From a virus, in IMG/VR virus record IMGVR_UViG_3300032242_001265, positions 1-38,563 of that record: 38,563 bases of DNA, one strand, 5' to 3'. Positions 23,133 to 31,269 of the stretch are shown here, piece by piece (within the stretch, counting starts at the first letter, position 1; every line of letters starts with the position of its first letter). Both the position numbers and the translations under genes were made by a program. The notes beneath the pieces are model-generated. The model was not told where the DNA came from and did not search any database. It worked only from the letters and a program-made list of their open reading frames with translations.

Positions 23133-25039
23133 GCTAGGTATTGTTCCGCATAAAATCGTGCGCCATCGAAATCTTGTTGCGCGACAAGCGTGTTAAGCGT
23201 GTCTGCGAAAACGACCGGCATCACCTTGAAGTCGAACGGCCTGGCTGGCGATTTGCGAAGCCAGCGCAGAAACGCTTTGGTCTCTTTCATTTGCTCGATC
23301 AATGTTTCACGTGAAACATCCAACGATTTGTCGGTTGCTCCATCATCGCTTTCGTCTGGTGATCCCGGCTGGCTGGTTGCCGGATTTTCTGCTGGAGCGT
23401 TTTCGCTGATGGTCGCGCTCGCCGGAGATGGTGCTGGTGAGCCTTCTGGTGGTGCGCCAGCGCCCGATCCTGCCAGAGATGGGTTTAGATCGCCAGCGAT
23501 GTTTTGGAAGCCTTCATCGGTCAGCATAAACGTGCCGGCGCTGGTAACAAAGATTGGTTGATCAGCCGATGGGTTATCGATGAGCGGTAGCCCTTCAGCC
23601 GATCGCGCTTCGTTGATCGTCAAGCGTCCGCCACGCAGTTTTAGATCTGACGCGCGAGCATCCGATTCAGCATCGGCACGATCCGATGGCATAAAACGAA
23701 ACTCGAGTTCGCGTGGCATACCCAAGAAAACGTATGAGAGTTGCGAGATCATACGACCCATCCATTGCTGGAGTGGGATCAGCCCGATTACTTCGGATGA
23801 TGACGCTTCGCCGTTCTGATGTCCAGCACCGCCCAAACCTGTTTTCGGTGTGTAGCCGATCTCTGTTGGCATCACACCAAAGTGTCCGCAGATCGATGTG
23901 ATCAGAAACTCATCGAGAGTGTCTTTGAATTTCTCGCCATAGCCATCCATCTGCACAGGTCGAACGCCGGCTGGCAACAGGCGAGCGCGTTTGCGTTGCT
24001 CTGTCTGTCCGGCTAGATCATCGTTGAAAACATTTTCATAGGCGCGGAGCAGATCCGGAGAGTTACCAAAGTTGGCGTCAGTTTCAAATAGCAGCTCTGG
24101 CAAAACTCCGTCGGTGTATTCTGCGCGCAACCATTGCTGACGGCGCAGATAAAGATCAGCGAGTGGGAGAGCGCGCTCCGTTGGCGAGTAGCCGTAGATC
24201 GTGGTCGTTCTGCGGTTGCGGATCATGTAGGCAAGTTCATCGCTCGAAAACTCACCATCGGCTTCTAGCGTTTCATCTGGCGCAGAAAACTCTGATCGTG
24301 GGAAACCATACAGGATCTGCTGGAAAGCAGGGTATGGTGGTGCTGGTCTCATACCGCGATCATCGATGAGTGGCTTGATCGTTGCGCCGTCTAGGATCTG
24401 CAAACCATTGAGATCTCCGCCGACCTGTTTCTGCGGCCAGATTGCGAGCGCATCTAAAACCAAAACATCTTCGAGAGCCATGTTGAGCCAATCTGAAAAG
24501 ATCAAGCCGTTGGCGATGTCTGGCACTTCCCAAAACTGTTTTAGCCGGTTGATCTCATCCTGAAACTGCTCCTTGGCTTTTGCCATGGCTTTCGTGAAGT
24601 TGGTTTCGCCGGTTTCCTGCATAACCTGTTCAGCTGCATCTTCAGCCAAAACGACATCCCAATCCAAACCCTGCATTTTGGCTTTCAGCACTTCGATGCA
24701 TCGGCGTAGGATGTCGATCTGATCTGCAGCCGCGCGCAACGTCTTGAAAGGCACAAGGCGCGTCTCTGTGATGTTGATGTTTTGAGCGACCTGATACTCA
24801 TACCGGCGTGGATCTGGTCTGCCATCAGCGCGGAGCGGATTGATCGCGCCGGGAATGATTGGAACGCCGGGAGTGAATGGAACGTTTCCCATGTTTGGAT
24901 CACGCGTGAGACCGGCAGAGTTACCATACCCAAGGTTTTGTGCGGCCTGGAGTTGCGCATCGGTGATTGGTGTCGCTGTTGGTGATGCTTTGACGATTTC
25001 TTTTGCGATGCGCTCGATCGCTCTGTCGAAAATACCCAT
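23129..25039 (-). CDS. portal protein, 636 aa
   Basis: Forms the DNA gate of the head. Portal features include TRLVPFKTLRAAADQIDILRR, FSDWLNMALEDVLVLDALAI, GYSPTERALPLADLYLRRQQ and GGAGHQNGEASSSEVIGL, and the LTINEARSAEGLPL block common to siphophage portals. The C-terminal 120 residues are a Pro/Ser/Ala-rich tail. AGGA is 7 nt before the ATG. The gene contains the parS sequence at 23303-23318. Confidence 0.9.
   Translation of the reverse strand: MGIFDRAIERIAKEIVKASPTATPITDAQLQAAQNLGYGNSAGLTRDPNMGNVPFTPGVPIIPGAINPLRADGRPDPRRYEYQVAQNINITETRLVPFKTLRAAADQIDILRRCIEVLKAKMQGLDWDVVLAEDAAEQVMQETGETNFTKAMAKAKEQFQDEINRLKQFWEVPDIANGLIFSDWLNMALEDVLVLDALAIWPQKQVGGDLNGLQILDGATIKPLIDDRGMRPAPPYPAFQQILYGFPRSEFSAPDETLEADGEFSSDELAYMIRNRRTTTIYGYSPTERALPLADLYLRRQQWLRAEYTDGVLPELLFETDANFGNSPDLLRAYENVFNDDLAGQTEQRKRARLLPAGVRPVQMDGYGEKFKDTLDEFLITSICGHFGVMPTEIGYTPKTGLGGAGHQNGEASSSEVIGLIPLQQWMGRMISQLSYVFLGMPRELEFRFMPSDRADAESDARASDLKLRGGRLTINEARSAEGLPLIDNPSADQPIFVTSAGTFMLTDEGFQNIAGDLNPSLAGSGAGAPPEGSPAPSPASATISENAPAENPATSQPGSPDESDDGATDKSLDVSRETLIEQMKETKAFLRWLRKSPARPFDFKVMPVVFADTLNTLVAQQDFDGARFYAEQYLA
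23303..23318. promoter_or_regulatory. parS: perfect bacterial parS site inside the portal gene
   Basis: TGTTTCACGTGAAACA, a perfect 16-bp palindrome identical to the consensus chromosomal parS bound by ParB in most bacteria, actinobacteria included. It falls in the variable C-terminal tail of the portal gene and encodes VSRET plus flanking bases. No other copy or near copy was noticed. No phage parA is present, so a host ParB is the obvious ligand. Confidence 0.85.
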
Positions 25040-25058
25040 TGTTTTATCCTAGTTTGTC

Positions 25059-26213
25059 TTACATTCTGATGGCGGTGAAATAGGATGTGGATCCGGTCAC
25101 AGATGCGCCGTTATCGATTGGCGTGTATTGGATAACTGATCCTGCGACAGTTGATGCGACTTCGATGCCGATCGTTCCTGATCCACCAAAGGTGAGATCT
25201 ATGAGCGTGTTGATGGGAATAGTAACTAAGCCTTGAACGCCTGCTCCCATCGCAGGCATTGTGGCTTCCGCGCCGGCTAGGTATCCGGCTGTTGCGTTTC
25301 CAAATCGTGCGGTGACGCGCATCGCAGTATTGGCTGGAGATGCAACAACGATGTTTCCAACGATCAGCCATCGAGCTGCACCAAGCGAAACGCTAGGGCC
25401 AACATAGAACGTGTTTGCGCTTGTCATCGTGACGTTGCTGAGTTGGAAGGCTTCCTGCAAGCCTGATGTGGATCCAAGGGTTAGCGACAGGTATTTGGTG
25501 TTGATGCCAGCGTTGAAGGTTTGGATCGCTGTCCAAGTGTTTGCTGTGGTGAGTGATGCGCCACCGCCTGATCCGTTGCTGGCTGCGGTGATGCGACCGG
25601 TGGCATCGACAGTAAGGTTTGTGTTTGTGTATGAGCCGGGAGTGACGGCGGTCGTTGCTAAACCTAGTTGCGCTGATGTTGATGTGCCGGAGTTTGTGAT
25701 CGGTGCGGTGACGGAGATCACTCCGCTCGATCCGGTCGCGCCGGTCGCACCAGTTGCTCCAGTTGCACCGGTTGTTCCAGTTGCACCTTGTGGGATTGTG
25801 AAGTTGAGAACGGCCGCCGATGATGATCCGCTATTTGTTACTGATGCAGATGTTCCGGCTGATCCTGTGGTCGTGGATCCAACTGTGATCGTGGCTGCCG
25901 ATCCCGGGTTTCCCTGCGCTCCGGTAGCACCAGTTGCACCTGTTGCACCTGTTGCGCCTTGCGGAATGGTGAAATTGAGAACAGCAGCTGATGTGGATCC
26001 GGAGTTGGTGACGCTGGCAGATGTTCCTGACGCGCCGGTCGTTGTTGAGCCGACAGAAACTGTGGCTGCCGATCCGGGTGTGCCGGGTGTGCCGGGTGTG
26101 CCGGTTGCACCTGTCGCACCGGTTGAACCGGTTGCTCCGGTCGCGCCTTGTGGGCCTGGCGCGGAAACTGTGACAGCCTGCACCGTTTGAGTGACGATTA
26201 TGTTATCGGTCAT
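25059..26213 (-). CDS. collagen-like virion protein, 384 aa
   Basis: Three Gly-X-Y blocks (residues 20-47, 86-104 and 143-164, mostly GAT and GTP triplets) alternate with two copies of a beta-rich unit (GSAATVSVGSTTTG and GSAATITVGSTTTG, each ending FTIPQ). The C-terminal 200 residues form a beta-rich head. Collagen-like segments make phage fibres trimeric. The location between terminase and portal is unusual for a tail fibre, so a head fibre is a good alternative. TGATG overlap with the upstream gene. Confidence 0.8.
   Translation of the reverse strand: MTDNIIVTQTVQAVTVSAPGPQGATGATGSTGATGATGTPGTPGTPGSAATVSVGSTTTGASGTSASVTNSGSTSAAVLNFTIPQGATGATGATGATGAQGNPGSAATITVGSTTTGSAGTSASVTNSGSSSAAVLNFTIPQGATGTTGATGATGATGATGSSGVISVTAPITNSGTSTSAQLGLATTAVTPGSYTNTNLTVDATGRITAASNGSGGGASLTTANTWTAIQTFNAGINTKYLSLTLGSTSGLQEAFQLSNVTMTSANTFYVGPSVSLGAARWLIVGNIVVASPANTAMRVTARFGNATAGYLAGAEATMPAMGAGVQGLVTIPINTLIDLTFGGSGTIGIEVASTVAGSVIQYTPIDNGASVTGSTSYFTAIRM
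25722..26156 (-). repeat. collagen-type 9-nt repeats in three blocks
   Basis: Near-identical 9-nt units coding Gly-Ala-Thr or Gly-Thr-Pro at 26156-26072, 25958-25902 and about 25787-25722, with a duplicated spacer between them. Such tracts recombine easily, so copy number may vary among relatives. Confidence 0.75.
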
Positions 26214-26557
26214 CAGATCACCTTTGCATTGACAGTTAGTTGGCCTTTGAGTAGCGATGTTTGCACAGCAGATCCTGATGTCAAAACTAGTTCGCCAAAG
26301 TATGTGCCGGCAGAGATGCTGGTCTGTGTTGGTGTGGCATGGATTGCGATCGTGCCTGCAGCTCCGCCAAGGGTGATGCCGGATGCGCTGGTAAGAGTGA
26401 GCGCGCTAGTCGTTGCGTTGTATGACGTGGCTAGGTTGAAGGTTGCGGAGTAGCCTGTCAGGTTGATCGGTGTGTTGTTGCTGTCGTTCCATGTGATCGT
26501 CAGATACCAATCGCGCGCCTGATCGATGCTCACGGAGAGTGGGAAAGGGTTAGACAT
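26213..26557 (-). CDS. small beta-sandwich virion protein (BppU/Ig-like), 114 aa
   Basis: MSNPFPLSVSIDQARDWYLT, then INLTGYSATFNLATSY and a strand-rich remainder ending LLKGQLTVNAKVI. This resembles the N-terminal Ig-like domain of BppU-type proteins that anchor appendages. It precedes the collagen-like gene and may attach that fibre. Starts inside the terminase stop region (8-bp overlap). Confidence 0.65.
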   Translation of the reverse strand: MSNPFPLSVSIDQARDWYLTITWNDSNNTPINLTGYSATFNLATSYNATTSALTLTSASGITLGGAAGTIAIHATPTQTSISAGTYFGELVLTSGSAVQTSLLKGQLTVNAKVI

Positions 26558-27917
26558 TCTGAGCCTTGTCTGCTAGTGGTTGGTGACAGTTTGGACAAAC
26601 TTTTGCGGATCTAGGTGCTGGCATTCTGCATGACGGACAGAACCGAGCCAAGGCCGCTAACCCAATGATACTCGCTTGGCTATCCATGAGTTCGTGCATC
26701 GCCCATACCATCGCATCCATGCGGTCTGGTGATTGGTTGCTGTCTGGTGTAAAGTTGCACATCTGATCTTCGAGCGGTGCAAACATTCCGACATGGTGCG
26801 CGCGCATCTGTTCGTAGAGTGCAGCTACAGGTTCGGCTCTCACGATCTTTCCGCGAGTGGCTGTCACTTTCTTGTATGAGATCGATGGATCGACCTGCCG
26901 GAGCAACAGTTCGATCATGTCTCCGCCGTTGTTTGTTTCTCCGATGATCCGATCAGCGTTCCATTTGCGGTAGGCATCGACGGCCTGGCGCGCCCATTTC
27001 TCTGGCGATGCTCGCAGAGTGAGATCATCGAGAACGTAGTAGTGTCCGTCTGATGATACGCCGGCTACCACGATGCCGGTTTCGTCTGATGCTTCGCCGG
27101 ATGTTACTGCTGGATCGATAGCGACCACTACGCGGATGAGTGGTGGGTGATCGGTCACTCTGTTGGCTTCGATCTGTGCGTGTGTCCATAGTGCGCCATC
27201 GACTTCATCAACGATTTCGCCGTAGAGTTCTTGCCGACCGAGCCTAGTGCCTTCGTAGCGTAGGCGCATTTCTGCGAGCGCTGTGGCAGCTAGGTTGTCG
27301 GCGTTATCGAATGTGGATCCGCGCTGGACATACACGCCATCTCTGGATGAGAGATCCTTGATCAGTTTGACAGGTCGTGGTGTGGTGGTGACAACTGTTT
27401 GCGGATGATCGCCTAGGCGCAGACCAAACTGATACTGATCCCATGCATCGGCGTATTTGAATGACGCTAACTCATCGAACCAGCCACCATGAAACTGTGG
27501 CCCACGGAGCCGGTTGGGTTCTTCGCCGGAGAATAGTTTTATGCGTGATCTGTTTGTCAGCACGATCTCTCCGATGGATCGGTTGTAGTCTTTCAGCGTT
27601 CCATACTCTCGAAGGATCTGCACCACTCCGGAGACACCTTCGGCGCAGGTATCTCTGGCATCAGCAAAGGTTGGTGCAACGATCGCCCAGCGAGTGTTGC
27701 GGTGGCGCGATGCCATCCATGCGATCCATTCAGCTGCAGATCTGGTTTTGCCAAATCCGCGACCGGCAAGCAACAGCCACGTGTTCCAATCGTTGTCTGG
27801 TGGGAGTTGGTTAGGTCTGGCTTTCTGGAGTGTCCAAAATCCGCGCCTGGCCGCGATCGCCTGCTCCAAGGAGATCTGCGAGCCGTTGGACTTCTCGATC
27901 AATTGTTGCTCCGTCAT
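26550..27917 (-). CDS. terL: terminase large subunit (GTA/COG5323-like) with zinc ribbon, 455 aa
   Basis: Packages DNA using ATP and cuts it. Walker A is WLLLAGRGFGKTRS (GRGFGKT 52-58), Walker B ends FDEL (Asp148, Glu149), motif III is TTTPRPVKL (about 177), and the nuclease begins AIDPAVTSG (Asp268). LRGPQFHGGW and QFGLRLGDHPQ are hallmarks of the gene-transfer-agent type. The last 30 residues add CPSC ... CPNC (427-444), a zinc ribbon not usual in this family. It overlaps the small subunit gene by 107 bp. Confidence 0.93.
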   Translation of the reverse strand: MTEQQLIEKSNGSQISLEQAIAARRGFWTLQKARPNQLPPDNDWNTWLLLAGRGFGKTRSAAEWIAWMASRHRNTRWAIVAPTFADARDTCAEGVSGVVQILREYGTLKDYNRSIGEIVLTNRSRIKLFSGEEPNRLRGPQFHGGWFDELASFKYADAWDQYQFGLRLGDHPQTVVTTTPRPVKLIKDLSSRDGVYVQRGSTFDNADNLAATALAEMRLRYEGTRLGRQELYGEIVDEVDGALWTHAQIEANRVTDHPPLIRVVVAIDPAVTSGEASDETGIVVAGVSSDGHYYVLDDLTLRASPEKWARQAVDAYRKWNADRIIGETNNGGDMIELLLRQVDPSISYKKVTATRGKIVRAEPVAALYEQMRAHHVGMFAPLEDQMCNFTPDSNQSPDRMDAMVWAMHELMDSQASIIGLAALARFCPSCRMPAPRSAKVCPNCHQPLADKAQNV

Positions 27918-28287
27918 AGTTGGTCACTTCCACCTGTTGTTTGATCGGCTGATCTAGTCCAAGCAAACGCGCTCGCCGTTCCATGATGCGCATAAGCGTT
28001 GTTACTGCTGATAGTGATCCGTTGAGAACCTGACCCCAAATCGCTGATTGTGCGATGTCTAGTCTTTCCATCTCCATCGATCTGATGGCTGCGATGTCAT
28101 CTTGGACAAGGCGTTGTGCAGCTCGCATGTAGGCGGTTTGCGCTCCGGATGGATCAGCGTATCCGGTCTTTTGTGCGATCAGATCCCATGTCAATCCACC
28201 GCGTCGGAGTTTGACTACTTCGGCTTCGCGCGCTAGGACTTCGGGTTTGGGTGATCGGCCTTTGGGTCTACCTTTGTTGTTGCTCAT
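27811..28287 (-). CDS. terS: terminase small subunit, 158 aa
   Basis: Basic N-terminus (MSNNKGRPKGRSPKP), a helix-turn-helix (VVKLRRGGLTWDLIAQKTGY) and a helical oligomerisation region ending RIMERRARLLGLDQPIK, the common ending of small terminases. It recognises phage DNA for packaging. The ATG at 28287 is preceded by TAGAAT and 6 nt, so the message may be leaderless. It is the first gene of the late block. Confidence 0.8.
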   Translation of the reverse strand: MSNNKGRPKGRSPKPEVLAREAEVVKLRRGGLTWDLIAQKTGYADPSGAQTAYMRAAQRLVQDDIAAIRSMEMERLDIAQSAIWGQVLNGSLSAVTTLMRIMERRARLLGLDQPIKQQVEVTNYDGATIDREVQRLADLLGAGDRGQARILDTPESQT

Positions 28288-28288
28288 G

Positions 28289-28301
28289 TTTAGATTCTAA
28301 A
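28289..28301. promoter_or_regulatory. 13-bp palindrome over the terS -10 element
   Basis: TTTAGA-T-TCTAAA is perfect about its centre and overlaps TAGAAT (28299-28294, minus strand), which lies 6 nt before the terS ATG. The arrangement fits a repressor operator and a leaderless promoter. No good -35 is present, as is usual when an activator is needed. Confidence 0.55.
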
Positions 28302-28315
28302 TCCTTCGGATAGAG

Positions 28316-28344
28316 TTGCTTTTTTTTATTTTTTTATGCATAAT
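28316..28344 (+). promoter_or_regulatory. plus-strand promoter of the 28351 gene
   Basis: TTGCTT (28316-28321), 17-nt AT-rich spacer, CATAAT (28339-28344), then 6 nt to the ATG at 28351. Near-consensus elements at ideal spacing predict that transcription starts on the start codon itself, a leaderless mRNA, which is common in actinobacteria. Confidence 0.7.
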
Positions 28345-28350
28345 GGATGT

Positions 28351-28542
28351 ATGAGAACAAAGGGATCGGCTCGATTTGAAGCCTACTACAAAGTCCAAAT
28401 CTGGCAAGAGCGTTCGCTCTGCTGGCTAGACATCCAAAAGGCGTATGCCAGCGCTGATGAAGCCAGAGCAAACTTTCCGGCTGGAGAGACATCACGCGTC
28501 ATGGAGATCACTCCGGCTGGTCGGCGTCCGCTAGGAAACTAG
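28351..28542 (+). CDS. leaderless small protein, only plus-strand gene, 63 aa
   Basis: MRTKGSARFEAYYKVQIWQE, then WLDIQKAYASADEARANFPA and RVMEITPAGRRPL. Compact alpha/beta look with a basic N-terminus; similar small proteins occur in actinophages. I chose the ATG at 28351, not 28336, because the promoter places the first RNA base there. It is convergent with the ParB-methyltransferase gene (35-bp tail overlap) and divergent from terS. Being alone on its strand and beside the operator, it may be a regulator of the early-to-late switch; this is inference. Confidence 0.75.
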   Translation: MRTKGSARFEAYYKVQIWQERSLCWLDIQKAYASADEARANFPAGETSRVMEITPAGRRPLGN

Positions 28543-30814
28543 GATCGATCTCGATCTCGCCACAGTTTAGCGTGGCTTTTTTGGCATCGCCCTTCACGAA
28601 AACTAGCACGTTCTGGTGCGCCTTTCCGAGTTTGCGACCGGCGTTGAACATTCGTGCAGCTCGAACCCCTAGTGATCCGATCGGGGAAACTAGGATCGCA
28701 TCGTTGTAGAAGCGCAGCCCGGCATCTTCGAACGCTCTGATCGTGTCTGGCACAAATCCGCGATAGGTTCCGGTTTTTTTGTCGCGCACGTCACCGATCA
28801 CCCAAACAGCAAATCGATCGTCTCGAAGTCGTTTGGCGGCCTGGCTGATGATTGATCTGTAGATCTCCATGAATTTGTCGTATGGCATGTTGCTGATGTC
28901 TGCTGGATCATCCGAATAGACTTCAAGATCTGCGTATGGTGGACAACTCATGATCATGTCTGCCATGAAGTCTGTCGGGAGCAGATCATCCATCTCATTG
29001 CTGTCTCCGGCGAACCATGTGGCTGTGCCTGTGATGTCAATGTTGGTGCTGGTTGCTGTTGCTGTTTCGCGTCTGCCTACGATCCACAGCAGATCTCCGG
29101 TTTGTAGGTAGGGTAGCGTTTTTGCTTCGTAGATCGGATCGAGAGTGATGCCAAAGAATTGTGTGCGCTCTGCCGGCGTGTGGTAGTCGAGATCGCTTTG
29201 GATGATCGTGACCATGTTGCGCCAGTTTTTCGGAGCGTATTTGTCTAGGCGATCTGTTGGATCTGCGCCGACCTGCACTCCAAGCACCGGGATCTCGATG
29301 CCGGCTTTTTGTAGGCCTGTGAGTATTCCGGCGAGCGCCATGCCAGAGCCGACAGGCACAACAATGCGTGAGATGCCGTCTGGCAGGTTTGCGGTTTGCG
29401 ATGCTGTAGCTGCAATGATCGCTTGATGCTCCATGCCGAAAGGGATCTCTAGCCAGTTGGGATTTGCCTGCGCATCTTCTCTGGCTCTGGCTACGATCAC
29501 GTTGTTGTAGCCTGCCTTGTGTCTGATGATCTCCGCTCCGGCTTCTGCGGCCGCGATGAGTTCTGGAGTGTCTGCGCCTTGGGGAACATGGCATCTGGCT
29601 TGCAGATTGTATTTCTTGGCGAGCGTAGCAACTATGTTTACCTGTGGCGATTGTCTCGAGCCGGCGGTGATCAGCCCGATGATCTCACCCTTGGCTAATG
29701 CGTTCTCCACGATCGTTTGGCAGGCGCGCACCTTGCCACCGCGCGATCCCATGATGTTGAAGGTGTCATCACGCTTCACCCAATACTGTCCGACCTTTTG
29801 GACAGGGGTGAGTGCTGATGCATCATCGGTGTCTGGTGTCTGATCGGCTGGCTGATCGTTGGTGATCTCTAACCATTGCGCTTGGTTCGCTTCGATTTGT
29901 TCTGCGCGGAGATCAATGCCGGTGTAGTGCCGTCCGAGTGTTGCAGCTACTATTCCGCGCACCGATCCGCCGGCGAATGGATCGAAAACTGTTCCGCTCT
30001 CTGGAGAGAACCATCTGTAGGCGAGTTCGCAAAGCACCGGATCAAAGATTGATGTGCCGGTGGTCGATAGGTTTGCGGTATCGGGGATCGTCAGGTAGTC
30101 GCTTTCAAACTCTGCGAGCGATAGCGAGCGTCCGATCTTTTTTTCGGCTTCCGATTTCTGGTCGTAATAGTTTGGCACGATGCCAGAGAGTGATCCGAGC
30201 GTGAGCGGTTTCTTTTTATCCGGGTTGTTGCCTGCGTTGATCTGTAGGATCGTGTCGCTCATGCCCAAAAGGTTGTCGGCGCGACCTTCTTCTGATCGGA
30301 TGCCCATGGCTAACCATTTGCGTTTCCGTTCCTGCCAGTAGCCGGCGCGCTGATCAAGGATCGAGAAAGGTGGAACAACAAATCTGTCGGCCAGGGTGAC
30401 CTTTTCGCCCGGCTCTGTCTGATCTGCATCATCATCGATCTGTTTCTCAAATCCGAGCATGGCAATATCCCAGCCTTCGGTTTCGAGTTCGACTAGTTGG
30501 CTCGCTAGGATGCTTTCATCCCAATCGGCTAGTTCGGCTGTGCGGTTATCTGCGAGCGCGAACGCTTTGGCCTGGTCAAGTGTCCATTCTTCTGGCACTC
30601 TAACGATGTCGATTTCTTTCCAACCAAGTTTTTTGGCTGCGGTGATCGTGCCGTTGCCGGCTACCACAACGTTGCCTTTGCCGACCACGATCGGTTTGCG
30701 TTGCCCAAAGGTGGCTAGGCTGTTTTTGATTGCGGTTAGGTTGCTGTCATCGTGCTTGCGCGCATTGTTTGGATCGAGCTGCAGTTCCGAGATTTTGATG
30801 GTTTCGATTTTCAT
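28508..30814 (-). CDS. ParB-like domain + DNA methyltransferase with nested PLP-enzyme-like domain, 768 aa
   Basis: Residues 1-115 are a ParB/Srx-like domain (LDPNNARKHDDSNLTAIKNS, VVAGNGTITAAKKLG). Residues 140-310 begin the methyltransferase, with SAM motif FDPFAGGSVRG (277-286) and GRHYTGIDL. Residues 335-585 are a fold-type-II PLP-enzyme-like domain as in ACC deaminase/D-cysteine desulfhydrase: YWVKRDD, GSRGGKVRACQ with the likely PLP Lys361, ITAGSRQSPQVN (382-393) and the phosphate loop VPVGSGMALAGI (486-497). Residues 597-745 resume the methyltransferase: MSCPPYADLEVYSDDP (622-637, catalytic CPPY), GRKLGKAHQNVLVFVKGD. The target is thus an exocyclic amino group or a further modified base. 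It is the last gene of the block D operon. Related chains occur in other actinophages to my recollection; the role of the PLP part is unknown. Confidence 0.88.
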   Translation of the reverse strand: MKIETIKISELQLDPNNARKHDDSNLTAIKNSLATFGQRKPIVVGKGNVVVAGNGTITAAKKLGWKEIDIVRVPEEWTLDQAKAFALADNRTAELADWDESILASQLVELETEGWDIAMLGFEKQIDDDADQTEPGEKVTLADRFVVPPFSILDQRAGYWQERKRKWLAMGIRSEEGRADNLLGMSDTILQINAGNNPDKKKPLTLGSLSGIVPNYYDQKSEAEKKIGRSLSLAEFESDYLTIPDTANLSTTGTSIFDPVLCELAYRWFSPESGTVFDPFAGGSVRGIVAATLGRHYTGIDLRAEQIEANQAQWLEITNDQPADQTPDTDDASALTPVQKVGQYWVKRDDTFNIMGSRGGKVRACQTIVENALAKGEIIGLITAGSRQSPQVNIVATLAKKYNLQARCHVPQGADTPELIAAAEAGAEIIRHKAGYNNVIVARAREDAQANPNWLEIPFGMEHQAIIAATASQTANLPDGISRIVVPVGSGMALAGILTGLQKAGIEIPVLGVQVGADPTDRLDKYAPKNWRNMVTIIQSDLDYHTPAERTQFFGITLDPIYEAKTLPYLQTGDLLWIVGRRETATATSTNIDITGTATWFAGDSNEMDDLLPTDFMADMIMSCPPYADLEVYSDDPADISNMPYDKFMEIYRSIISQAAKRLRDDRFAVWVIGDVRDKKTGTYRGFVPDTIRAFEDAGLRFYNDAILVSPIGSLGVRAARMFNAGRKLGKAHQNVLVFVKGDAKKATLNCGEIEIDPSFLADADQPE

Positions 30815-31269
30815 TCTGTGATCCTTATGCGGTCGGTTTTTTCTATGTAGTAGCCATGGCTTCTGGCTGATCTGATCATCGAGCCGTATGCGCCTAGCGC
30901 TGTGCGCAACCGGTGGATGGCTACGCGGAATGATTGTTCGCTGGCTAGATCATCGCGGAGATGCGCCGGCAGTAGATCAAAGGTGAGACCGGCGTTTCCG
31001 ACGGCCCAAAGCAGGGAGAGTAGCGTGGTCTGTTTGACAGTTAGGTAGGTCGTTTTGCCATCGATCCTGATGGCGCTCGATCCAACTTTCCACGCTAACT
31101 CTGGCGCACGATTTGCTGTGATCTGTGCGTGGATGTTTGCGATGCCGGAGACGTTGCGCACCTTTTCGGCAAGCAGAGCAGCCATTGCTGGCAGAGTTGT
31201 CATCTGCCGTCTGGCATCTATCTCCGACATCGGGATCCACAGCAGGATGCCTGTTTCGTTTTGATCCAT
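30811..31269 (-). CDS. OmpR/PhoB-type winged-helix regulator, 152 aa
   Basis: The C-terminal about 90 residues follow the response-regulator effector fold: IRIDGKTTYLTVKQTTLLSL, then SEQSFRVAIHRLRTAL (recognition helix) and IRSARSHGYYIEK (wing). There is no receiver domain; the N-terminal 60 residues are short and unrelated. It could bind the AAAAAACTTT box or the CTTT-NNN-AAAG dyads of the early promoters. ATGA overlap with the next gene. Confidence 0.8.
   Translation of the reverse strand: MDQNETGILLWIPMSEIDARRQMTTLPAMAALLAEKVRNVSGIANIHAQITANRAPELAWKVGSSAIRIDGKTTYLTVKQTTLLSLLWAVGNAGLTFDLLPAHLRDDLASEQSFRVAIHRLRTALGAYGSMIRSARSHGYYIEKTDRIRITE

Noticed and set aside
25411-26190. 259-residue plus-strand frame
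   Set aside because: Antisense of the collagen-like repeats; its Val/Ala/Pro repeats simply mirror the Gly-X-Y codons.
29037-29594. 185-residue minus-strand frame inside the ParB-methyltransferase gene
   Set aside because: Out-of-frame shadow rich in Arg/Ser/His; the in-frame protein has clear motifs throughout.
28508-30814. A complete ParABS partition system on the phage
   Set aside because: The ParB-like domain here lacks the helix-turn-helix that reads parS and there is no ParA, so the parS site is more likely for host ParB.
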